Assembly: GCA_047611425.1 (NCBI GenBank)
Contig: JBLFWJ010000101.1
Coordinates: 1 to 12,357 of the forward strand
Reading direction: 5' to 3'
Origin: JBLFWJ01 sp047611425
GTDB lineage: Bacteria; Bacteroidota; Bacteroidia; UBA10329
Length of the DNA stretch: 12,357 nucleotides
A program made the position numbers and the translations under genes. The stretch's first letter is position 1. Each line of letters opens with the position of its first letter. Under the pieces are notes generated by a model. The model was not told the DNA's origin. It saw nothing but the letters and a program-made list of their open reading frames with translations, and ran no database searches. This document shows positions 1 to 6,451 of the stretch, one piece after another.

Positions 1-1528
1 TATTGAAGACCTGTTCAGGATTGACATTACCGCAATTAAAGCACTCTACATCATCGCTGGTTACGTCATTAATCTGGGCCTTGAAATAGCTAATTGCTTC
101 AATTGGGTTTCCGAAATAAACTGGAAAACCACCTGTATCAAGGATCATCAACTTGTCAAACATCTTGTAGATATCTGAAGAAGGCTGATGAATTACTACA
201 ATAACCAGTTTTCCTTTCAAAGCCAGTTCCTTCAACAAGTCCATTATGTTCTCGCTATCCCGAGAAGACAATCCAGAAGTCGGCTCATCAACAAATAGAA
301 CCGAAGGCTCGCGAATCAACTCCAATGCGATATTTAATCGCTTTCGCTGACCACCACTAACCTTCTTATTCATAGGGCTACCAACCTTTAGATCCTTGAT
401 CTCATAGAGCCCAAGGTCTTTCAGTGTAGCAATCACTCTCTTGGTGACTTGATAATTATTCAGGCCATCAAAACACAACTTAGCGTTGAAATAGAGGTTC
501 TGAAAAACGGTCAATTCCTCCATCAACAAGTCGTCCTGAGAAATGTGTCCGATTAGACCCTCTACCTTATCTGCATCCTTATAAATGTCAATTCCATTCA
601 GCAGCACTTGCCCCTTAGACGGTTTCATTGTGCCGTTCAGCAAGTTCAAAAGGGTAGATTTTCCAGCACCACTTGCTCCCATGAGACCAAGCATTTGGCC
701 AGACTTCTCCGAAAACTTAAGAGGATGTAGTCCTTGTTTCCCGCTTGGGAAATAATGCTCAAGATCTTTAGCCTCGAGTACGAACTCACTTTGAACTGAA
801 GATCTCAAGAAACGGCTTACAACATCGCTGTAGTAAATAGCTGTGTTACCTGAACCACGAACCGTTGATCCGCTGGAAAATATGTTGACTTGATTTGATC
901 TTACGGGCTGACCGTTGATAAAGACTGTGTCTTTACCCAAGTATCGAAATACATAAAGGCCAACACTTGAGACATCCAGAAACCGTAACTCACCTTGAAA
1001 ACCGTCTATGTGAATATGATGTGCATGCTCTAAACGTGGAGCAACTCTTTGATTTACTACTAGAACACGCTCACTATCCTGAGCGTCTTTTCGGGTAGAC
1101 CTAACGAACGTTAAACACCTTAAGAACTCCTGGTCATCAATATTGAAAGTTGAAGAAACAGTTGCTACAAAATCAAGCTCTTGACCATCGATTGTACCAT
1201 CACTTCCAGCGAACTCCAACAAACGAAAAAGCACAATCACTTTTTGCTTCTGAGTAAGCTCTGCGTTGATGTCCGTACAAATCCTTAGAATTTTTACCGA
1301 AGAGCTGGAGATTCTTCGCTTCTTCTTTTTCTCATCGGCACCTTTAATGTTACCGTGATACTTCTCATAATACTGGTCGAAAACGGCCATGTACTGGTAG
1401 ACCAGCTCCTTATTAAGCTGCTGACCCAGGAAGCCTTTTACTACAACCATACTGCCCTTGCCCAGACCTTCGTTCTTGGCAATAAGGGCAAACAATTGCA
1501 TTAATGCTTTAAGTATCCTTTCGCTCAT
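1..1528 (-). CDS. TerB/FHA-like/ABC fusion: ABC transporter ATP-binding protein (3' part outside window)
   Basis: The frame stays open from an ATG at 1526-1528 to the window edge, giving at least 509 residues; a GGAG lies 8 nt before the ATG. Residues about 1-145 resemble a TerB-like helical domain (FAGSDGTIDGQELDF, 106-120). Residues about 165-240 are beta-rich and FHA-like (FINGQPV, then SSGSTVRG). An ABCG-type ATPase follows: Walker A GASGAGKS 284-291, signature VSGGQRKR from 390, Walker B VLFVDEPTSGL from 410, H-loop His447. A CFNC pair sits at 496-499, just before NVNPEQ. Known relatives in Bacteroidota continue into an ABC-2 membrane domain, so I expect the permease half beyond position 1. 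The substrate is unknown. It probably works at the inner membrane. TerB- and FHA-like parts suggest signal or partner sensing, but that is inference. The ATPase assignment is firm; the FHA assignment is tentative. Confidence 0.9.
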   Translation of the reverse strand, partial: MSERILKALMQLFALIAKNEGLGKGSMVVVKGFLGQQLNKELVYQYMAVFDQYYEKYHGNIKGADEKKKKRRISSSSVKILRICTDINAELTQKQKVIVLFRLLEFAGSDGTIDGQELDFVATVSSTFNIDDQEFLRCLTFVRSTRKDAQDSERVLVVNQRVAPRLEHAHHIHIDGFQGELRFLDVSSVGLYVFRYLGKDTVFINGQPVRSNQVNIFSSGSTVRGSGNTAIYYSDVVSRFLRSSVQSEFVLEAKDLEHYFPSGKQGLHPLKFSEKSGQMLGLMGASGAGKSTLLNLLNGTMKPSKGQVLLNGIDIYKDADKVEGLIGHISQDDLLMEELTVFQNLYFNAKLCFDGLNNYQVTKRVIATLKDLGLYEIKDLKVGSPMNKKVSGGQRKRLNIALELIREPSVLFVDEPTSGLSSRDSENIMDLLKELALKGKLVIVVIHQPSSDIYKMFDKLMILDTGGFPVYFGNPIEAISYFKAQINDVTSDDVECFNCGNVNPEQVFN

Positions 1529-1536
1529 TCGCTAAA

Positions 1537-1540
1537 CTCC
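1537..1540 (-). promoter_or_regulatory. Ribosome binding site of the TerB/ABC gene
   Basis: On the minus strand GGAG lies 8 nt upstream of the ATG at 1526-1528. It supports that start over the internal Met at residue 10. It directly follows the T-rich tail of the terminator at 1551-1580, so terminator and translation start are nearly fused. Confidence 0.55.
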
Positions 1541-1550
1541 ATATAAAAAG

Positions 1551-1580
1551 AAGCCCCCTTACAACGCTGCAAGGGGGCTT
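1551..1580 (-). terminator. Intrinsic terminator after the small secreted protein gene
   Basis: AAGCCCCCTT and AAGGGGGCTT form a perfect 10-bp stem around a 10-nt loop. On the minus strand the stem is followed by CTTCTTTTTATAT, a U-rich tail, while the plus-strand exit is G-rich. It therefore most likely ends minus-strand transcripts from 1655-3036. Because the next gene starts only about 20 nt later, it might act as an attenuator instead of a full stop. Confidence 0.75.
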
Positions 1581-1619
1581 GGGGTTACGCGAAATGCGCA
1601 CTATTTTTCAATTGCTTTA

Positions 1620-1638
1620 AACTCTACTTCATAGAGTT
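1620..1638 (-). other. Small hairpin downstream of the secreted protein gene
   Basis: AACTCTA and TAGAGTT pair as a 7-bp stem around CTTCA, 16 nt after the stop codon at 1655-1657. No clear U-tract follows on the minus strand. It may protect the mRNA 3' end ahead of the stronger hairpin at 1551-1580, or be chance. Confidence 0.3.
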
Positions 1639-1654
1639 AGCAACGCTTCTAGCT

Positions 1655-2077
1655 TTACTTGAATCCAATAGCCAAAACGGCACAACCAGATTTAACATTG
1701 GTAGAATTCAATTGGGCCTCAATGACGCAATCAATTGTATTTCCGAATTTGAAATCCCAGTAAGGAGCATTCTTATACTCACTATTAGAATAAAGCATAT
1801 TGTGATCTCGATCATAAATAGAAAAGATCAAGTTGCCTTCAGTAAATCCGCTACAAGCAGCAATTCTGTAGGTACTTCCACCGTAAAATGTTGCACTAAA
1901 TTCTGCTATTTGATCACCACTCATTAATGCTCTATAAGCCTGTCCGTCCGAAATAAAATCGGCTGATAGATGATCTGAACAGATTGAATAGATTGTGTCA
2001 CATTGAGCGTAGCTGGCACTTGAAGCCCCAATCACCACGGCCAAAGCAATCAATATTGTATTGAAAATTCTTTTCAT
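1655..2077 (-). CDS. Small secreted protein of unknown function
   Basis: This 140-residue protein begins with a signal peptide: MKR, a hydrophobic stretch to about residue 18, then SASYA before Q25, which fits signal peptidase I cleavage after Ala24. The mature part of about 116 residues has five cysteines (26, 33, 75, 117, 132) and a pattern of alternating hydrophobic residues that suggests a beta sandwich. Distinct stretches are YRIAACSG, NAPYWDFKF and GCAVLAIGF at the C-terminus. I do not recognise a named family. It is probably periplasmic or exported. It lies 32 nt after the lipoprotein gene on the same strand and is followed by a terminator, so the two are probably cotranscribed. The leader before its ATG is A-rich and lacks a clear Shine-Dalgarno, as is usual in Bacteroidota. 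Confidence 0.8.
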   Translation of the reverse strand: MKRIFNTILIALAVVIGASSASYAQCDTIYSICSDHLSADFISDGQAYRALMSGDQIAEFSATFYGGSTYRIAACSGFTEGNLIFSIYDRDHNMLYSNSEYKNAPYWDFKFGNTIDCVIEAQLNSTNVKSGCAVLAIGFK

Positions 2078-2109
2078 TTTCTTGATTTTTTCTGGTCTAA
2101 ACTTGATTC

Positions 2110-3036
2110 TCAGCTTGCTGATCCGATCAATCCATTACGAATCTCGGCCACTCTATCACTGATGGTTTTCAAATGCTCCTCAGAGATTACAACATCAGAT
2201 GTACTGTTAATTGTTGTTGTCTTCGCATCAACATCCGTAATCGGTTTCACGTAAGTATACTTGATGTCAATAGCATCAAAATCGTAAGCTAGGTTCATCA
2301 AATCGTCAAGCAGTTTACCGTACTCCTCTTCTGCAGCATAAGGCTGCAACATCTTAATGATGTTCTCTAAAGTGTGCTTTTGCTCGCCAATTCGATTAAT
2401 CAATTCTTGATCCTTGCCTTTATCAGCGATCATTGTGGAGAAGTAGATTGTCTCCAACCATCCACCGGCCAATACACATGCACCGATATTCAATCGGTCG
2501 TTGTTCTTTAAAAAGGCATCCGTGTTACGGTATGCAACAGAAACTAAGTTCAGCATTGAATCACGAACACCAAAGTTGCGCTCGAAGCGTTCAATCGTTG
2601 CTTGATCAAATGCACCACTGATTCCAAGATCATCAGAAAGCCTTCTTATTGAAGTCATATACTTCAAGGCATCTTGACTTTGGTCGTAGATGGTAACGTA
2701 ACCAACATCGGCTCCATAAACGCCAAGGTTTATGGCCTTTTGGAAGTTGGTTGCATAGCCACTCATGTTTTTAACACTGTTCAGTACGGATTTATCGTAC
2801 TCAGCGCCTGTTCGCTCAATAAGCAGCGAAGTTTGAATAGGAGATGGGATGCTAAAGAGCCCTCCACCTATCGACATCAACTTGGTTGACTCAGCAGCTG
2901 GGTCAACTTCGCCTGATGCTTCACTCTGTTCAGGGGCATCTTTCACTTCGGTCTTACATCCTATAATGGCCGTGGATAGGCCAAAACAGATCAACGCAGA
3001 CCCCAAAATTGTTGGTGATCGAAAAATCTTCTTCAT
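2110..3036 (-). CDS. Putative lipoprotein of unknown function
   Basis: The 308-residue product has a lipoprotein signal: MKKIF, a hydrophobic core, and IIGC with Cys27 as the likely lipidation site. A linker rich in Glu, Asp, Ser and Ala follows to about residue 50. The acidic residues near Cys27 (CKTEVKD) could favour surface export in this phylum, but that is uncertain. The rest looks mainly helical, with GVYGADVGYVTIY near residue 105 and AGGWLETIYF near 190. Similar lipoproteins are, to my knowledge, widespread but uncharacterised in Bacteroidota. It is the first gene of the leftward group that includes the small secreted protein and the TerB/ABC ATPase, so it could be an envelope partner of that transporter. 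Function is unknown. Confidence 0.85.
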   Translation of the reverse strand: MKKIFRSPTILGSALICFGLSTAIIGCKTEVKDAPEQSEASGEVDPAAESTKLMSIGGGLFSIPSPIQTSLLIERTGAEYDKSVLNSVKNMSGYATNFQKAINLGVYGADVGYVTIYDQSQDALKYMTSIRRLSDDLGISGAFDQATIERFERNFGVRDSMLNLVSVAYRNTDAFLKNNDRLNIGACVLAGGWLETIYFSTMIADKGKDQELINRIGEQKHTLENIIKMLQPYAAEEEYGKLLDDLMNLAYDFDAIDIKYTYVKPITDVDAKTTTINSTSDVVISEEHLKTISDRVAEIRNGLIGSAS

Positions 3037-3068
3037 GATCGTTACTGACGGTTTTTTGTTGTGTGCAA

Positions 3069-3136
3069 GTAATGAAATTTTAAGCAGGCCAATTATAAAG
3101 GAGTTAAAAGTTAGGTTTCTTTTATGATTTCATTAC
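3069..3136. repeat. Long-spaced inverted repeat GTAATGAAAT / ATTTCATTAC
   Basis: A perfect 10-bp inverted repeat has arms at 3069-3078 and 3127-3136, 48 bp apart, upstream of the lipoprotein gene. The core ATGAAAT recurs near 3241. It could be a paired operator; chance cannot be excluded in this AT-rich stretch. Confidence 0.4.
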
Positions 3137-3168
3137 TGCTTTTATAGGGGCGTCTTACTGCATATTGT

Positions 3169-3230
3169 GGGCTCGGGTTACAAATTTTGATCTAAATTTT
3201 TGATAATTCTGATGTTCTAGAACCGAGCCC
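3169..3230 (+). repeat. Long-spaced inverted repeat GGGCTCGG / CCGAGCCC before the LolD-type gene
   Basis: Arms at 3169-3176 and 3223-3230 pair perfectly over 8 bp and continue as TT/AA after one bulged G. The 46-nt loop is AT-rich and contains the palindrome TTCTAGAA (3215-3222). If transcribed, it would form a leader stem ending 29 nt before the ATG at 3260. Confidence 0.4.
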
Positions 3231-3231
3231 C

Positions 3232-3246
3232 TTTCATCGAATGAAA
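3232..3246. repeat. Dyad TTTCAT-CGA-ATGAAA before the LolD-type start
   Basis: A perfect 6-bp dyad with a 3-bp centre ends 13 nt before the ATG at 3260. It contains the same half-site as the 3069-3136 inverted repeat. It is a candidate operator or a small hairpin affecting translation. Confidence 0.35.
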
Positions 3247-3259
3247 TTAACTTCGCCAC

Positions 3260-3913
3260 ATGATTGACCTGAAAGATATTCATCGCAAGTATGGCGACCT
3301 TGAAGTACTAAAAGGAGTTAGCCTGAATATCAAAGCCAGTGAAGTTGTAAGTATTGTTGGCGCTTCGGGAGCGGGGAAGTCTACCCTACTCCATATTATA
3401 GGTACACTTGACCGAGCAGATCAAGGCTCCGTAACAATTGACGGTACTGACATTGGAGGACTGACTGAGAAACATCTTTCGCTTTTCAGAAATAAGAAAA
3501 TCGGATTCGTTTTTCAGTTTCATCATTTATTGCCTGAATTCACTGCCTTAGAAAATGTGAGTATTCCGGCCTTTATAGCTGGGATGGAAAAAGCTGAAGC
3601 AGAGGAAAAAGCAACAGAATTGTTGGGGTTTCTAGGTATTCAGGATCGGGCCCATCACAAACCCAATGAACTTTCGGGGGGTGAGCAGCAGCGAGTTGCA
3701 GTTGCCAGAGCATTGGTGAACCGACCAGCCGTTATTCTTGCTGACGAACCTTCTGGCAACTTGGACAGTGCTTCTGCCAAAGAATTGCATCAATTATTCT
3801 TCGAGCTGCGCGACAAATACCAACAAACGTTTGTGATCGTTACCCACAATCAGGAATTGGCCGATATGGCTGATCGTAAGTTGGTAATGAAGGATGGAAA
3901 GATCGTTAGTTGA
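3260..3913 (+). CDS. LolD/MacB-type ABC transporter ATP-binding protein
   Basis: This 217-residue single-domain ATPase has Walker A GASGAGKS (34-41), Q-loop Gln86 in FVFQFHHLLPEFTALENV, signature LSGGEQQR (138-145), Walker B VILADE (158-163) with the family SGNLD, and switch His196 in VTHNQ. FQFHHLLPEFTALENV and LSGGEQQRVAVARAL are typical of the LolD/FtsE/MacB group, which energises lipoprotein release or other envelope work through LolC/E-like permeases. No permease of that type is in the window. It is not GldA, which is an ABC-2 type ATPase with a longer C-terminal region. It lies 87 nt upstream of gldF on the same strand, so it may be cotranscribed, but pairing with GldF would be unusual. 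ATPase identity is firm; LolD as the exact role is likely, not proven. Confidence 0.85.
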   Translation: MIDLKDIHRKYGDLEVLKGVSLNIKASEVVSIVGASGAGKSTLLHIIGTLDRADQGSVTIDGTDIGGLTEKHLSLFRNKKIGFVFQFHHLLPEFTALENVSIPAFIAGMEKAEAEEKATELLGFLGIQDRAHHKPNELSGGEQQRVAVARALVNRPAVILADEPSGNLDSASAKELHQLFFELRDKYQQTFVIVTHNQELADMADRKLVMKDGKIVS

Positions 3914-3954
3914 GCTTTGCTTGGTAGACTTGATATATTGGACTCAACTTGGTC

Positions 3955-3985
3955 TTGAAACCGAACATATAGGCAAGTTCATTTG
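3955..3985 (+). promoter_or_regulatory. Possible Bacteroidota-type promoter for gldF
   Basis: TTG at 3955-3957 and TTCATTTG at 3978-3985 are separated by 20 bp. This resembles the phylum's -33 TTG and -7 TAnnTTTG elements with one mismatch in the -7 box. It would start a transcript about 10 nt before the ATG at 4001. Confidence 0.3.
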
Positions 3986-4000
3986 CTAATTTCGCGGGCG

Positions 4001-4732
4001 ATGTGGGCACTTTTTAAAAAGGAGATCAACAGTTTTCTCAATTCACTAATCGGATACATCGTTATCTGTGTGTTTTTGTTGTTTGTTGGGCTTTTCATGT
4101 GGGTATTGCCAACCGAAGCCAATGTTTTGGACAACGGGTATGCTGACCTAAGCACCCTATTTACTGTTGCCCCTTGGGTCTTTCTATTTCTGATTCCGGC
4201 AATTACCATGCGAAGCTTTGCTGATGAGCGGACAACGGGAACCATCGAACTGCTGCATACTCGACCACTTAGCGATCTTCAGATTATCCTCTCAAAATAC
4301 TTTTCGGGATTGGTGCTAGTAGCACTCGCCTTGATTCCCACACTGGTTTATTATTTCTCGATTCACCAATTGGGCAATCCAAGTGGAAACATTGATACTG
4401 GAAGTATGTGGGGCTCTTACATCGGGCTTTTTTCATTGGGTGCTGGATTCACAGCCATTGGCATTTTTAGCTCGGCAATTAGCACCAATCAAATTGTCAG
4501 CTTTATCATAGCTGTGTTTTTGTGTTGGGCACTTTGGATCGGACTAGGAACTATTGGATCCTTCCAATTTCTAGGGACATGGGATCATTTTCTAATTACC
4601 CTCGGAATCAACAGCCATTACACAAGCATGAGCCGTGGGGTGATAGACACACGTGATGTGATGTACTTTTTCTGTCTTATTACGGCCTTTATCATGTTTA
4701 CCCGAACCGCATTGGAAAGCAGAAAATGGTGA
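4001..4732 (+). CDS. gldF: Gliding motility ABC transporter permease GldF
   Basis: GldF is the ABC-2 type permease that, with GldG and the ATPase GldA, forms an inner-membrane transporter linked to gliding motility. I chose the ATG at 4001, giving 243 residues starting MWALFKKEINSF, because this is the usual GldF N-terminus and length. The longer frame begins at a TTG (3983) that overlaps a possible -7 box. About six membrane segments are visible, including IGYIVICVFLLFVGLFMW (17-34) and VAPWVFLFLIPAITM. The cytoplasmic motif RSFADERTTGTIELL followed by RPLSDLQIILSKYFSG is the ABC-2 permease signature. Its stop codon overlaps the start region of gldG, indicating translational coupling. The transported substrate of Gld ABC systems is not established. 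Confidence 0.9.
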   Translation: MWALFKKEINSFLNSLIGYIVICVFLLFVGLFMWVLPTEANVLDNGYADLSTLFTVAPWVFLFLIPAITMRSFADERTTGTIELLHTRPLSDLQIILSKYFSGLVLVALALIPTLVYYFSIHQLGNPSGNIDTGSMWGSYIGLFSLGAGFTAIGIFSSAISTNQIVSFIIAVFLCWALWIGLGTIGSFQFLGTWDHFLITLGINSHYTSMSRGVIDTRDVMYFFCLITAFIMFTRTALESRKW

Positions 4733-6447
4733 TGGGAAGGCGAATGAAAGATCTTGGGAATTTGGGAATCGTGTTTATTACGATCATCCTCCTTTATTAT
4801 GTGAGTACTTTCTTTTTTGCTCGGTTCGATTTAACCAGCGAAAAACGTTACACCCTCACTCCTACTACCATCGAACTACTAAATGAGGTTGATGATGTGG
4901 TCTTTATTCGAGTATACTTAGATGGAGATTTACCTGCAGGATTCAGGAGATTGCGTGATCGAACTCGAGAAATGTTGGATGAATTTCGGGTTCACAGCAA
5001 CGATAATGTCGAGTACCAATTCATCAGCCCAATTACAGACAATGCGAAGGCCGACAACGACCTTCAAACACAACTGGTAAAACTGGGTATTGAACCTACC
5101 AATATTCAGATTCGAGAAGATGATGGGATGACCACCAAATTGGTTTTCCCTGGGGCAATCATGTCTTACCGAGGTGAGCAGATTCCTCTTCAACTACTGA
5201 AAAGTCAGATGGGTAAAGGGCCAGAGGAAATGCTAAATGGCAGCATGGAAGATCTGGAATACGAACTATCCAATGGAATTAGAAAACTGACCAAGCCAAT
5301 TACCGATCAGCTTGCTTTTATAACCGGCCATAACGAGTTAGAACCGAAGCAGGTAGCTGATATGCAAACGGCCCTTAGTGAGTATTACAACTTTGAGCGT
5401 CTGAGTATTGAAGGGAAACTAGATGCTTTGGTTTCGAGAACCGAAACAGATTCTGGAACGCTCGTCTTTCCGAAATATAAGGCCGTGATTATTGCAAAGC
5501 CTGACACGGCTTTTACAGAAAAAGACAAGTTCATTCTTGATCAATACATCATGTTTGGCGGACGCGTTTTATGGCTGATAGAACCGGTAATGTGCAACAT
5601 GGATAGCCTCCAATACCAGCCCACAACTTATGCATTACCGATTTCCGTCAACTTAGAAGACATGCTGTTTAAATACGGGGTTCGAGTGAATACAGATGTG
5701 ATTCAGGATGCCCGCTGCTCGCAAATTCCGGGGCCAGCCGGCTATGTTGGAAACCAATTGCAGTGGTCACTTCAGCCGTGGATTTACTTCCCAATCATGA
5801 TTCCGGGATCTAATCATCCTATTGTGAAGAATGTGAACGGAATTAAGATGGAGTTTGCTTCGAGCATTGATACGGTTTCTGCACCTGGCATCGCCAAAAC
5901 AGTATTGCTTCAAACTTCTAAAGCAGCTCGAATTCTACGAACTCCAGCCAGAGTGAGTTTGGACATAATGAAAGACCCACCCAAACCAGAACAGTTCAAC
6001 AAGCCATTCATGAATACGGCCGTTTTACTGGAAGGAAAATTTACTTCTGTCTTTAAGAATCGGATCCCACCAAACATCAGAGATGATCAGGCAATTCGGT
6101 TTCGGGAACTTGGGATGAAAAGCAAAATGATTGTTATCAGCGATGGTGATATAATGCGAAATCACATCTCAAACGATGGCCGCTATATGGCACTCGGTTT
6201 CGACCGATATACCAAGCAAATGTTTGGCAACAAGAAGTTCTTGCTTAATTGCATCAACTACCTCTGCGATGATTCTGGTTTGATTTCAAACCGGTCTCGC
6301 GCATTGGAAATTCGGTTGTTAGACAGTAAGAAGATTGCCCAAGAACGTCAGTTCTGGCAGCTGGTCAATGTTGCAATGCCGATTCTTCTGATTCTATTTT
6401 TCGGTTTGATAATCTCGTTCATCCGCAAGAAAAAATACACCACCTGA
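4726..6447 (+). CDS. gldG: Gliding motility ABC transporter auxiliary protein GldG
   Basis: GldG has an ABC_transp_aux-type periplasmic domain held between two membrane anchors. Here the first is near residues 11-33 (IVFITIILLYYVSTFFF) and the second near 549-566, followed by RKKKY. The conserved landmarks are FITGHNELE, DQYIMFGGRVLWLIEPV, VISDGDIMRN, LGFDRYTKQMFGNK and NYLCDDSGLISNRSRALEIRLLD; the last two are characteristic of GldG. Three in-frame ATGs are possible: 4726 (573 residues), 4732 in the TGATG overlap with the gldF stop, and 4744 (567 residues), which has GGGAAGG just before it. The start is therefore uncertain by up to six residues. It is probably translated together with gldF and sits in the same inner-membrane complex. 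Confidence 0.92.
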   Translation: MVMGRRMKDLGNLGIVFITIILLYYVSTFFFARFDLTSEKRYTLTPTTIELLNEVDDVVFIRVYLDGDLPAGFRRLRDRTREMLDEFRVHSNDNVEYQFISPITDNAKADNDLQTQLVKLGIEPTNIQIREDDGMTTKLVFPGAIMSYRGEQIPLQLLKSQMGKGPEEMLNGSMEDLEYELSNGIRKLTKPITDQLAFITGHNELEPKQVADMQTALSEYYNFERLSIEGKLDALVSRTETDSGTLVFPKYKAVIIAKPDTAFTEKDKFILDQYIMFGGRVLWLIEPVMCNMDSLQYQPTTYALPISVNLEDMLFKYGVRVNTDVIQDARCSQIPGPAGYVGNQLQWSLQPWIYFPIMIPGSNHPIVKNVNGIKMEFASSIDTVSAPGIAKTVLLQTSKAARILRTPARVSLDIMKDPPKPEQFNKPFMNTAVLLEGKFTSVFKNRIPPNIRDDQAIRFRELGMKSKMIVISDGDIMRNHISNDGRYMALGFDRYTKQMFGNKKFLLNCINYLCDDSGLISNRSRALEIRLLDSKKIAQERQFWQLVNVAMPILLILFFGLIISFIRKKKYTT

Positions 6448-6451
6448 CCCC

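Larger units (their letters stand above)
3037..3259. promoter_or_regulatory. Divergent intergenic control region
   Basis: These 223 bp separate the leftward lipoprotein gene from the rightward LolD-type gene and should hold both promoters. I found no convincing TAnnTTTG box with a properly spaced TTG for either side. The region contains repeated ATGAAAT/ATTTCAT half-sites and two long-spaced inverted repeats, listed separately. No plausible small gene was seen. Confidence 0.5.

Noticed and set aside
2433..3127. Plus-strand short frames opposite the lipoprotein gene
   Set aside because: They lie antisense to a well-supported lipoprotein with a signal peptide and have no recognisable domains or start signals.
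3260..3913. Assignment of the ATPase next to gldF as GldA
   Set aside because: Its length and the FQFHHLLPEFTALENV and LSGGEQQRVAVARAL motifs fit LolD/MacB-type ATPases; GldA is of the ABC-2 type and longer.
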